From: Ardenticatenales bacterium | GTDB taxonomy: Bacteria; Chloroflexota; Anaerolineae; Epilineales; Epilineaceae | Direction: 5' to 3' | Assembly: GCA_020853525.1 (NCBI GenBank) | Contig: JADYYS010000050.1 | Span: 105,480-169,479, forward strand | Length of the DNA stretch: 64,000 nucleotides | Shown: positions 31,086-41,400 of the stretch, one piece after another | Position numbering within the stretch: the stretch's first letter is position 1 | Layout: each line of letters begins with the position of its first letter | Position numbers and translations under genes: made by a program | The notes under the pieces: generated by a model | The model's input: the letters and a program-made list of their open reading frames with translations, nothing else | The model's database searches: none | Told to the model about the DNA's origin: nothing

Positions 31086-32954
31086 ATGTTCGGCAGACTG
31101 CGCGCACGGGTTCTCGCGGTCGTGGCCTTGGCCCTCATACCGTCCTTCGTTCTGCTGCTCGCATCCGCTGCCGCCGAGCGCCAGATAGGCATCGAGCGCG
31201 CGCTCGAGGCGGCGCGCAGCACCGCCAACCTCGTGGCCGACCAACAGTCGGCCCTCGTCGCCTCGACCAGCCAGCTGCTGGGCTTCGTCACGTCGCTGAT
31301 GGACCGGCCCGTGACGAACACTGCGGGCTGCGATATCGGTCTCGCCCGGATCATCAGCGGCACGAACGCCTACCTCGGCCTGAGCATCTCGGGCGCCGAC
31401 GGCTTCGTCCAATGTGCCGCCCCGCGACTCACGGGCCCGATCACCGTGAACAACACGGATCGGTTGTTCTTCCGGCGCGCCGTCGCGTCCAAGCAGATGG
31501 TCGTCGGCGGTTACATCGTGGGCCGCCTGACCGGCCGCCCGGCCCTCGCCATGGCGGCGCCCGTCATCGACCGGACGGGCGAGATCACCGCCGTCGTTGC
31601 GGCCGGCATCGACCTTGTGATCCTGAACGAAAGAATGGCCGCCGCCCTCCCGGACGATGTCGTCGTTCTCGTCACGGACGATCGGGGGACGGTGATCGCA
31701 CATCACCCGAACGCAACGGAATGGCTCGGGCGCGACCTGAGCGAGAGCGAGCTCATCCGACGCATCGAGGTCGAGCGGGAGGGCAGCGCCTATATCCCGA
31801 ACGAGGACGGCGACGGTCGGTGGCACGTCTTCACGACGGTCGGCGATCCCGCTGCCGGCACCGGCGCCCTGTACGTCGACGTCAGCTACATGCAGCGGCA
31901 GCTGTTCGCCGCAGCGGACAGCCGGCTGCGTCAGAACCTGCTCACGCTGCTCGGCGGCACGATCGTCGCGCTCGGGCTGGCGTGGTTCGGAGCGACGTAC
32001 ATGATCTCGCGTCCGGCCCAGCGCCTGATTCACGTGGTGCAGCGGCTGCGGGCCGGGGATTGGTCGGCGCGCGCCAGTCTGCCCGACAGCACCGAGTTCG
32101 GTCGGCTCGGCGCTGCGTTCGACGAGATGGCCGACACGCTCCAGACGCACGACCGCGACCTCCAGTCGCTGAACGCCGAGCTGGAGGACCGGGTGGCGCG
32201 CCGTTCGGCCGCGCTCGAGCGCACGAACGAGCGGCTGCGCGCGTCCCGCTCCGAGTTGCGTCGACTGTCGCGCGAGCTCCTCGAGATCGGCGAGCGGGAG
32301 CGAACGCGATTGTCGCGCGAGGTGTACGATCAGATCGGACAGGCGTTGACCGGTTTGAAGATGGACATTTCGGCCGCCCGGCGACGGCTGCAGCAGTCCG
32401 ACGTGGACGGCGCGAACGCCAGCCTGACGTCCGCGATGAAGCTCGTAGACGAGACGGTCGGTCTCGCGCGTCGGATCGCCCTCGACCTGCGGCCGAGCCT
32501 GCTCGACGATTTCGGTCTGTCTGCGGCGGTCGAGTGGCAGCTCGAGGACTTCTCGCAGCGGTCCGGGGTTCGCCACACGCTTTCCATGAACGTCGACGAA
32601 GGCGTCGTCTCCCCGGCGCTGGCCACGGCCGCCTTTCGGATTCTCAAGGAGGCGCTGACGAATATCGCCCGCCACGCGTCGGCCCGTACCGTCGACGTGC
32701 GGTTGGCGACGGACGCATCCCACCTCACGCTCGTCATCCGCGACGACGGGCGCGGGGTCACGGAGGATGAACTGACCGGTCCGCACACGCTCGGCCTGCT
32801 CGGCATGCGCGAGCGGGCGCGCCAGTTGGGTGGACGCGTAACGGTCGTCGGCGAGCGAGGTCAGGGTACCGTAGTGACGCTCATCCTGCCGCTCGAGACT
32901 CCGGACAGCGTTGACACCGAGGAGGATCCGCATGACGAGAGTACTGATCGCTGA
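31086..32954 (+). CDS. NarX/DegS-type sensor kinase with Tyr replacing the acceptor His
   Basis: A 622-residue membrane kinase. TM1 is at about residues 10-25. A Cache-like extracellular sensor domain (about 35-280) contains TDRLFFRRAVASKQMVVGGY. TM2 (about 285-310) is followed by HAMP and a coiled coil (about 310-400), a HisKA_3-type dimerisation domain and an HATPase_c domain with ILKEALTNIARHA, DDGRGV and LGLLGMRERA. The helix that normally reads R-E-(L/V)-H-D reads SREVYDQIGQALTGLKMDI, with Tyr (codon TAC, residue 414) in place of the phospho-accepting His. ATG 31086 has GAGGGA upstream. It overlaps the next regulator gene by 23 nt. Confidence 0.9.
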   Translation: MFGRLRARVLAVVALALIPSFVLLLASAAAERQIGIERALEAARSTANLVADQQSALVASTSQLLGFVTSLMDRPVTNTAGCDIGLARIISGTNAYLGLSISGADGFVQCAAPRLTGPITVNNTDRLFFRRAVASKQMVVGGYIVGRLTGRPALAMAAPVIDRTGEITAVVAAGIDLVILNERMAAALPDDVVVLVTDDRGTVIAHHPNATEWLGRDLSESELIRRIEVEREGSAYIPNEDGDGRWHVFTTVGDPAAGTGALYVDVSYMQRQLFAAADSRLRQNLLTLLGGTIVALGLAWFGATYMISRPAQRLIHVVQRLRAGDWSARASLPDSTEFGRLGAAFDEMADTLQTHDRDLQSLNAELEDRVARRSAALERTNERLRASRSELRRLSRELLEIGERERTRLSREVYDQIGQALTGLKMDISAARRRLQQSDVDGANASLTSAMKLVDETVGLARRIALDLRPSLLDDFGLSAAVEWQLEDFSQRSGVRHTLSMNVDEGVVSPALATAAFRILKEALTNIARHASARTVDVRLATDASHLTLVIRDDGRGVTEDELTGPHTLGLLGMRERARQLGGRVTVVGERGQGTVVTLILPLETPDSVDTEEDPHDESTDR

Positions 32955-33561
32955 CGACCACGCGATCGTCCGGCGCGGGCTGGAGCGGATCATCCAGGAC
33001 GAGGTCGGTGGCTGGGAGGTCGGCGAAGCGGCCACGGCCGACGACGTGCTGCGCCAGGTGCGTGAGGCGGTCTGGGACGTGATGGTCCTGGACATCTCGC
33101 TGCCCGACCGCAACGGGCTCGACCTGCTCATCGAGATCAAGGCGCTGCGCCCCGCGCTGCCCGTCCTGATCCTCAGCATGCACGCCGAGTCCCAGTACGC
33201 CATGCGCGCCCTCAAGTGCGGCGCCGCCGGCTACGTCAGCAAGGAGAGCGCCTCCGCCGAGCTCGTCGACGCGCTGAAGCGGGTGCTGAACGGCGGCAAG
33301 TACGTCAGCGCCGCCGTCGCCGAGACGCTGGCCGACGTCGCGCTCGGCCTCAGCTCGTCGACGCCGCACGAAGGGCTCTCCAACCGCGAGTTCACCGTGC
33401 TCGTCGGGCTCGGGCAGGGCAAGGCGGTCGGTGAGCTGGCGGCGGAGCTCGGGCTGAGCGTGAAGACGGTGAGCACGTACCGTAGCCGGATGCTGGAGAA
33501 GATGGCCATGCGGACGAACGCGGACGTCGTGCGGTATGTGATCGATCACGGGCTGGAGTAG
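32932..33561 (+). CDS. NarL/FixJ-type LuxR-family response regulator
   Basis: A 209-residue DNA-binding regulator. The receiver carries RVLIADDHAIVRRGLER, the phospho-acceptor Asp in VMVLDISLPDRNGLDLL, Ser in LILSMHA and Lys in YVSKESAS. The C-terminal LuxR-type helix-turn-helix is GLSNREFTVLVGLGQGKAVG with ELGLSVKTVSTYRSRM. ATG 32932 has GAGGAGG 7 nt upstream and lies inside the end of the kinase gene (23-nt overlap), so the two are translationally coupled cognates. Target genes are not evident. Confidence 0.93.
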   Translation: MTRVLIADDHAIVRRGLERIIQDEVGGWEVGEAATADDVLRQVREAVWDVMVLDISLPDRNGLDLLIEIKALRPALPVLILSMHAESQYAMRALKCGAAGYVSKESASAELVDALKRVLNGGKYVSAAVAETLADVALGLSSSTPHEGLSNREFTVLVGLGQGKAVGELAAELGLSVKTVSTYRSRMLEKMAMRTNADVVRYVIDHGLE

Positions 33562-33574
33562 GCGACGCCGGTCG

Positions 33575-33634
33575 GCGACGGTTTCGCGCGCCGTGCGACG
33601 GTTTCGGCGGCGGCGCGACGGTTGCGCGGCGGCG
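33575..33634. repeat. Three 20-bp tandem units after the regulator gene
   Basis: Units at 33575, 33595 and 33615 each begin GCGACGGTT(T)CG and then diverge in G/C-rich tails. They lie in the 206-nt gap before the deacetylase gene, which otherwise shows no gene. Confidence 0.6.
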
Positions 33635-33767
33635 GCGCGGCGGTGAATGGGCCCCACAGACATGCGGATCGCCGTTAGGCTGACGCCGCGCTCCGGTTCA
33701 TCCCCGCACCCCACCACCGTCGCGCCCGGGGTGACGATCCACAGGCCGGAGCGGCGGAGGCCTGACG

Positions 33768-34784
33768 ATGTTCCCGACCGACCCCCGCGCCGGTGCCGTC
33801 CCGCTGCGCACCGCGGCGCTCGCCACCACCGTGCTCATGCTCGTGACGATCGCCCACCGGCCGATCCCGTCCCCGCTGCCTTCGCCCGTGCCGGACGTGG
33901 CGACATCGGCATCGACCGAGCCCGCACGGCAGCCGCGATCCACATCCGACGTACCGACCGCGGCCCTCGCGGCCCACACTGGGGCGGTGCCGTCCGGGCG
34001 GTCCCGAGCCATGATCGTCCTTCCGCCCGACCCGGACGGCATCCGCCGCGCGCCGGTGCCGATCCTGCTCTACCACCACGTCACCGCCGGCGTTCCGGCA
34101 ACGTCCGCCCTGCGGGAGACGACGGTTTCGCCGGCCGCGCTCGAGCTGCACCTCACCGCCCTCGAGCGCGGCGGCTGGACGGTCGTCGCCCTCGACGCCG
34201 TCGTCGATGCCCTCGCCCTCGGCACACCGCTGCCGCCGAAGGCCGTCGTGCTGACGTTCGACGACGGTTGGCGCGACCAGTTCGACATCGCGCTGCCCAT
34301 CCTCGAGCGGCACGGCGTGACGGCGACGTTCTTCCTCACGACCGAGCCCGTCGAGGCCGGCTGGATCGGCTCATTGAACTGGGATCACGTCACGGCGCTG
34401 GTGGAGCGCGGCATGACGATCGGGGCCCACACCCGCACGCACCGCGACCTGATCGGCCTGTCCGACGCCGCCCTGGCGGACGAGCTGACGGCATCGGCCG
34501 ACCTCATCGCCGCCCGTATCGGCACGCGCCCGCGCCTTCTGGCCTACCCGTACGGCAACTTCGACGACCGCGTGCGGGCAGCGGCGGCGGCGGCCGGCTA
34601 TGCGGCGGCCGTCACGGCGAACCCCGACGGATACGCGGCGGGCGCGGCGCTGCTGGCGCTTCCGCGCATCGCCGTGCGCGGGGGGTGCGACACGGCGGCG
34701 GCGTTCGAGGGATGCGTCGGGGCGTGGTTGGGGGAGGCGGAGGGGTGGTGGGAGGCGGTTGCGCCGGGGAGGGGGTCGCGATAG
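33768..34784 (+). CDS. Exported polysaccharide deacetylase (NodB, CE4)
   Basis: A 338-residue protein with an N-terminal hydrophobic segment (about residues 13-28) and a Pro/Ser/Thr-rich spacer. The NodB catalytic domain runs from about residue 95. The general-base motif is VVLTFDDGWRDQ, the metal-binding motif is IGAHTRTHRDL (H-x3-H), and YPYGNFDDRV corresponds to motif 3. Substrates of the family include peptidoglycan and poly-N-acetylglucosamine; which one applies here cannot be told. The first residues and spacer suggest export and anchoring. The start at ATG 33768 has GGAGG about 14 nt upstream, which is rather far. Confidence 0.88.
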   Translation: MFPTDPRAGAVPLRTAALATTVLMLVTIAHRPIPSPLPSPVPDVATSASTEPARQPRSTSDVPTAALAAHTGAVPSGRSRAMIVLPPDPDGIRRAPVPILLYHHVTAGVPATSALRETTVSPAALELHLTALERGGWTVVALDAVVDALALGTPLPPKAVVLTFDDGWRDQFDIALPILERHGVTATFFLTTEPVEAGWIGSLNWDHVTALVERGMTIGAHTRTHRDLIGLSDAALADELTASADLIAARIGTRPRLLAYPYGNFDDRVRAAAAAAGYAAAVTANPDGYAAGAALLALPRIAVRGGCDTAAAFEGCVGAWLGEAEGWWEAVAPGRGSR

Positions 34785-34803
34785 TCTCGCGCGTACCGAC
34801 GCC

Positions 34804-35253
34804 TCATCCGCGGCGACGGTACTGCGCCAATGCCGACAGGCCTGTCGCGATCCCCACCACCAACACGGTGGCCTGGAGGATCGTCTGCATCGGGTGCCGC
34901 GTGCTGCCCATGAGAATGGCCTGCACGACGATCCAGATGAGGATCCCGCCGGCGCTCATGCCGGCCCAGAACCACGCGGATGGGCGGCGCCGCACCTCGG
35001 AAAGGGCCGCGAACGCGTGGAGCAGGCCGAGGCCGAAGAGGAGGATCCCGGGGATCCGGTAGTCGCGGAACGGTGTTCCGAGCAGCCAGTCCTGCGGGAT
35101 CCCGAGGCCGGTCCCGTCGGGCTGTTGGATGAAGCTGAACCCGGCGGCGAGGGCGTTGACGCTGATCAGGGAGAGGAGGACGATGAGGGTCCAGCGGATC
35201 CGGCGGTGTCGTCGCTGAGAGGCGGGCGCGGTTGGGGCGGTAGGGCTGTGCAC
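34804..35253 (-). CDS. Small four-helix membrane protein, unrecognised
   Basis: A 149-residue hydrophobic protein with segments at about 22-42 (LIVLLSLISVNALAAGF), 65-82 (GILLFGLGLLHAFAAL), 92-110 and 122-140, ending in QYRRRG. I do not recognise a family. The start GTG 35253 is chosen because GGAGG lies upstream (about 11 nt) and because sequence upstream of it does not look like protein. It is convergent with the deacetylase gene (19-nt gap) and lies downstream of the giant surface protein on the same strand. Confidence 0.65.
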   Translation of the reverse strand: MHSPTAPTAPASQRRHRRIRWTLIVLLSLISVNALAAGFSFIQQPDGTGLGIPQDWLLGTPFRDYRIPGILLFGLGLLHAFAALSEVRRRPSAWFWAGMSAGGILIWIVVQAILMGSTRHPMQTILQATVLVVGIATGLSALAQYRRRG

Positions 35254-35352
35254 TGTCGTCGGTCCTCCGAGGCGATCGAGATGTCGCCGGGCGAACCATG
35301 GCATCGGACGAGGTGCTGCGCAACCTTGGCACCGATCACCGCCCAATGAACA

Positions 35353-35384
35353 GCGCCGCCCTCCCCGCATGGGAAGGGCGGCGC
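35353..35384 (-). terminator. Hairpin downstream of the giant surface-protein gene
   Basis: A perfect 10-bp GC stem (35353-35362 with 35375-35384), extended by three pairs across a one-base bulge, lies 52-83 nt after the stop at 35436. A terminator role is likely from position, although the T-run is weak. Confidence 0.5.
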
Positions 35385-35435
35385 CAAATCGTCGGCTCAG
35401 CAGGCCGCCTGGCTCGATCGGCTGTTCACCGTTCG

Positions 35436-38400
35436 CTACGGCAACTCGCAGCTCACCACGGTGTTGTGCCCGCCGCCCGGATCGCACGCGTCCGTGCCAG
35501 GACCGCCGTCGATCTCGTCATTGCCGTTGCCGGCCGTGATCGTGTCGTCACCGCCCCCGGCGTGCACCGTGTTGTGGCCGCCGCCGACGTCGATCGCATT
35601 GCCGACGTTGCCGTCCGTGACGGTGTCATTGCCGTTGCCGCAGACGATCGCGTGCAGGCCGTTGCCGGCCGTGATCGTGTTGTGGCCGCCGCCGGCGTCG
35701 ATGTCGCCGTCGCCGTTGCCGCGGGCGATCTGGTCGTTGCCGTTGCCGGTCGTGATCCGGCATGTGCCGGCGCCGAGGGTGAGCGTGTTGTGGCCGCCGC
35801 CCGCGTCGACTTCGGCGCTGCACGTGGCGCTCGTGATCTCGTCGTTGCCGTTGCCGGTCGTCACGCGGTTCGCGCCGCCGCCGAGGTCGATCTCGTTGTG
35901 GCCGCCGGAGTCCGTCACGGTGTCGTCGCCGTCGCCGGCGGTGATCTCGTCCTTGCCGTTGCCGCCGACAATCGTGTTCGACCCGTCGCCGACGACGATC
36001 GTGTCGTTGCCGCCGCCGCCGAGCACGGTGTCGTCACCGCTGCCGGCGGTGATGCCATCGTTGCCATTACCGGCCGTGATCCGGTTGTTGCCGCCGCCGG
36101 CGTGGATCGTGTTGCTGCCACCACCCGCGTCGATCGTGTCGTCGCCCGAGAGCGTCGTGATCGTGTCCTTGCCGTTGCCGCCGCAGATCACGTCGTGGCC
36201 GCCGTTGCCGTTGATCACGTCGTTGCCGCCCAGGCCGTGGATGACGTCGTTGCCGCTCGTGCCGTTGATCGTCTCGCCCTGGCTCGTGCCGACAATCGTC
36301 GGCGTCATCGCGCAGGCGTTCACCGCACCGGCGATGGACACAACGGCCGTGTACGCACGCGACGCGCCGTCGTGGTCCTGCACGCGGCCCTTGACCGTCC
36401 GGCTGCCGGCGCTCGATGTCGTACAGCTGGCCGTCGATGCCGCGCTGTACGGGCCGAAGCCCGCGCCGTCGCCGCAGTCGAAGGCGAACTCGAGACCGGC
36501 CGCCACGTCGCCGCTGCCGGGGTCCGTTGCGCCGGTGAGGGCGAGCCCGATCGGCGTGCCGGCCGAGACGGAGGACGGGGCGCCGAACGTGGCCGAGGGC
36601 TGGAGGTTCGTGACGCCGAGCGCGAACGTGGTCTGGGTGAGATGGCCGTTGCCGTCGTCGACGGTGATCGTGACCGTCTGGCTGTCCGCCGGGCCGTCGG
36701 TGGTGGCCAGCGACCAGCTCCACGTCCCGCCGCTCGGGGTGGCACCGCTCTTGACGATGCTGCCGACCGAGGCGCTCACCGTCACGGCGTAGCCGTCGTC
36801 CGAGTCCGCGAACGTGCCGGCGTTCACCGCCGTCTGGCCCTCGTCGACGGCGACGGTCGACGCGGCGACCGTCAGGATCGGGTCGGGATCACAGCTGTCG
36901 CCGATGCCGTCGCCGTCCGCGTCGGACTGGGACGTGTTCGACGTGAGCGGGCAGTTGTCGGCGGCGTCCGGGACGCCGTCGCCGTCGTCGTCCGCGTCGC
37001 ACGCATTGCCGTCGCCGTCGCCGTCCGTGTCGGATTGGTCGGCGTTGGCGGTCGTCGGGCAGTTGTCGTCCGCATTGGCGATGCCGTCGCCGTCGACGTC
37101 ATCGTCACAGGCGTCGCCGATACCGTCGCCGTCCAGGTCGGCTTGCGATTCGTTCGCCATGCGCGGGCAGTTGTCGACGGTGTCGAGCACGCCGTCGCCG
37201 TCTACATCATCGTCACACGGGTCACCGATGCCGTCCTCATCCAGGTCGTCCTGGTCGGGGTTGGCCGTGATTCGGCAGTTGTCCGTCGCGTCCGGGACGC
37301 CGTCGTTGTCGTCGTCCGCGTCGCACGCGTCGCCGAGCGCGTCCGTATCGTTGTTCGCTTGGTCGCCGTTCACGTTGAGCGGGCAGTTGTCGACCGCGTT
37401 CGGGATTCCGTCGTTGTCCGCGTCCGCTTCGCACGCGTCGCCGATGCCGTCCTCGTCCGCGTCGCCCTGGTCTTGGTTGGCGGCCATGGGGCAGTTGTCG
37501 TCGGCGTTGAGCACGTCGTCGCCGTCGATATCGGCGTCGCAACCGTCGCCGAGACCGTCGTCGTCGATGTCGGACTGGGACGGGTTCGGCGTGAGCGGGC
37601 AGTTGTCGTCGCCGTCCAGGACGCCGTCGTTGTCGTCATCGGCATCGCACGCATCGCCCTGGCCGTCGTCGTCCGCGTCGAGTTGGCCAGGGTTGTGGTC
37701 CAACCGACAGTTGTCGTCTTCGTCGGCGATGCCGTCGTTGTCGTCGTCGGCGTCGCACGCATCCCCTAGGCTGTCGCCGTCCGTGTCGACCTGGTTCGCG
37801 TTCGGCGCGAGCGGGCAGTTGTCGACGCTGTCGAGAATGCCATCGCCGTCGTCATCGCTGTCGCATGCGTCGCCAGCACCGTCGGTGTCCGTGTCCAACT
37901 GGTCCTCGTTTGCGAGGAGCGAACAGTTGTCGTCGGCGTCTGGGACGCCGTCGTTATCGTCGTCCGGATCGCACGCGTCGCCTTGGCCGTCGCCGTCCGT
38001 GTCCGTCTGGAGCGGGTTGGCGACGAGGGCGCAGTTGTCGCCGGCGTCGAGGATGCCGTCGTTGTCGTCGTCCGCGTCACACGCGTCGCCCTGCAGGTCG
38101 CCGTCGCTGTCCAGCTGATCCTCGTTGGCTTGGCGTGGGCAGTTGTCCATGTCGTCCGGCACGGCGTCGCCGTCGTCGTCCGGGTCGCACGCGTCGCCAA
38201 TCGTGTCGCCGTCGAGGTCGGCCTGGTCCGCGTTCGGCGTCGCCGGGCAGTTGTCCGCCGCATCCGGCACGCCGTCGCCGTCGTCGTCCGGATCGCACGC
38301 ATCGCCGATCCCATCGACATCGAGGTCCGCCTGGTCGTTGGGCGTCGTCGGGCAGTTGTCCGCCGCGTTGTCCGTGCCGTCGCCGTCCACGTCGCCGTCG

Positions 38401-41400
38401 CACGGGTCGCCGATGCCGTCGCCGTCCTGGTCGGCTTGGCCGGGGTTGGCGATCAACGGGCAGTTGTCGGCGGCGTCCAGGACGCCGTCCCCGTCGTCGT
38501 CGTCGTCGCAGGCATCGCCCTGCGCATCGGTGTCGCTGTTCGCCTGGTCGCCGTTGGACGTGAGCGGGCAGTTGTCGTCGCCGTTCGGGATGCCGTCGTT
38601 GTCCGCATCCGCCTCGCATTCGTCGCCGATCCCGTCGTCGTCCGCATCGGCCTGGTCGGGGTTGGCGGCCAGCGGGCAGTTGTCGTCCTCGTCGAGGATC
38701 CCGTCGCCATCGTCGTCACTGTCGCATTCGTCGCCGAGGTCGTCGCCGTCGAGGTCCGACTGGGCCTCGTTGGGTGTCGTCGGGCAGTTGTCGTCGCCGT
38801 CGAGCACGGTGTCGTTGTCGTCGTCCGGGTCGCAGCCATCGCCGAGGCCGTCGCCGTCCGTGTCGAGTTGCGACGGGTTTGGTTGGATCGGGCAGTTGTC
38901 CGTCGCATCCGGGACGCCGTCGTTGTCGTCGTCGGCGTCGCAGGCGTCGCCGTCGGCGTCCGTGTCGTGGTTCGCCTGGTCGGCGTTGGCGACGGACGGG
39001 CAGTTGTCGTCGGTATCCAGAATGCCATCGTCGTCCGCGTCGGGCTCGCAGACATCGCCGAAGCCGTTGTGGTTCGCGTCCGCTTGGTCGGGATTGCTCA
39101 CGAACGGACAGTTGTCCTCGTGGTCGGCGACCTCATCGCAGTCCGAGTCCAGGGGTGTGATCGTGGCTTTGACGCCGGTGCTGTCGAACTGGTTGGTGCC
39201 ATACATGCCGACGCTGAAGTCGAGGGTATCGCCCGCCGCCACGGTGACATTGGCGCCGTAGACCTGCGTCGCGGTCGAACACGGGCCGGAGACGATGGCG
39301 TCGTACAGCGAAGCACCGTTCTTGAGGATGTGGACATCGGTGCTCGTCGGACCGCTTGGGTCCTGGCACCGGAACTCCGCAGCCACGTAGTACGTGGCGG
39401 CTGCCGGCGCGGTCCAACGGAGGGTCGGCATGTCGCCGGTCGCGCTTGGGTGGGCAAACACGCGATCCGGAGGAATGACGGGCGTGCCGCAGTTGAACGC
39501 CGTGCCGACCTTGCTCCGCCCCACCACGCCGCGATCCGCACCGGGAGCGTACCAGTACACCATCTGGTTGCCGCAATGGTTGAGGACGACGGCGCTGTAC
39601 GGGGTGAACGCGCCGCTCAGCGTGGGCTTGTAGCCATAGACCCACGGGCTACCCGGCACCGGGTTCGTCGTCGCCGTCGTCGAAAACATCGCCAGCGCGT
39701 CCATGACTTCCGCCGTGAGCGCGCTCGTCGGGCACGTGTCGATCCCGTCCGGGATGCCGTCGTTGTCGTCGTCCGGGTCGCAGGCGTCGCCTTGGCCGTC
39801 GTGGTCGGTATCCAGCTGGCCGGGGTTGACCGCGAGCGGGCAGTTGTCGACCGCATCTGCCACGCCGTCGTTGTCGTCGTCCGGATCGCAGGCGTCACCG
39901 AGGCTGTCGCCGTCGGAGTTCAACTGGTTGCTGTTCGTGGTCGTCGGGCAGTTGTCGGTGGGGTTGAGTACGCCGTCGTCGTCGCGATCCTCACTGCAGG
40001 GGTTGACCCCCTGGACGATCGCCTGGATTTCCGCGGCCGAGAGCGCGCGATTGTGGATCGAGAGCTCGTCGACCAGACCATCCCACTGGCCATGGGTCAA
40101 GCTGGCGTGGTAGCCCAGGCGCAGGGACGGCGTGTAGTCATAGTTGATCGGCCCGGTGCTCGTTGCGGTGCCCACCAATGTGCCGTCCACGTAGGCCCGG
40201 ACGACGTGGCCGGCATCCCGCGTGATCGCCAGGTGCTGCCAGATGCCTGGGACCAGGGTGAAGGACACACAGCACTCCGCAGCCACGGTGCTCGGGCCGG
40301 CGAAGAAATAGTTGTTCACGAGGGACCAGTTGCCGTTGTTGAGCTGTCGGTTGTCCAGAATCGGGGCCGTCGAAAACTGCGAAGCTCCGGGTTTGACCCA
40401 CATGTGGATGCTGAACACCTGCAGGTTGAACCAGCTGCCGAACTCGACGAAATGCACCTGGCCATCCCGCTTGAGGCGGAACGCATGTCCGACCTTCCCC
40501 GGCACGTAATCCACGGCGCCGCCGAGGCCCATTTCCAGCGACGTCACGCCGTGATGCGCCCCCTCGCTGTCGAGCGCCGTGCCCTCCGCCCGCCACCAGC
40601 CGATCCGGCCGGAGTCCACGGTGTACGACGCACAGGCGTCGCCCTCTCCGTCGCCGTCGGCGTCCGCTTGGTCCGGGTTCGTACAGCGAGGGCAGTTGTC
40701 GATGTCGTCCACCACGCCGTCGCTGTCCGCGTCCGGCAGGCACATGCCGATGCTGCCGGCCTGGAAGATGGCCAGGACTTCCGCAGGCGAGAGCGCGCGG
40801 TCGAAGACGTGCGGCTCGTCCATGCCGCCCATGCCCAGGTAGTTCAGCGGTCCGTAAGTGCCGGGTGGGCGTCGAGCGATGTGAAGATCGAAGGCGGTCA
40901 GGGGCGTGAAGGAGCCCAGGTTCCGCTGCGCGACCTCCGCGCCGTTCCGGAAAAGCTTCGCCACGCCGGATGCTTTGTCATAGGTGACGGCGATGTGCTG
41001 CCAAGTGTTGAGCGTCATGATGCCCGGAGGGGAGTAGATGACGCTCGAGCCGACGCCGCTCAAGTTGACGTACAGGTTGGCGGGACCGACCGCGCCCAGT
41101 CCGGTCACCGACGTCCACATGTGGGTGCCGGGGCTGCCGTCGGACCATTCGAGGAGCGGTCGGGGGTTCGTGAGGTCGGTCGGTTTGACCCAAGCGTCGA
41201 TCGTCAGCCCATTGCCCGCTCCGACGTTCAGGCTCGGGGACGCATCCACCCAGCCATAGTCATCGATGCCGTCGAATTGGAGAGCCCGGTCGACCATGCC
41301 CGTGGCGTATGCCGGGCTTCCGACGAGCGTGACGGCGTGACCGCCTTGGACTTCGTTGGTGGTCCCGTTCAACGGCCACCAGCCGACGAGCCCCGAGGGC

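Noticed and set aside
35298..37769. An 823-codon open frame opposite the RTX and TSP3 region
   Set aside because: Same cause: antisense of periodic GA-C/GT-C codons. The product is V/A/D/R repeats and not a known fold.
36896..39137. Regularly spaced repeats that could suggest a CRISPR array
   Set aside because: Repeats are coding (TSP3 DNCP core), unit length varies, and 'spacers' keep the reading frame; no cas genes are present.
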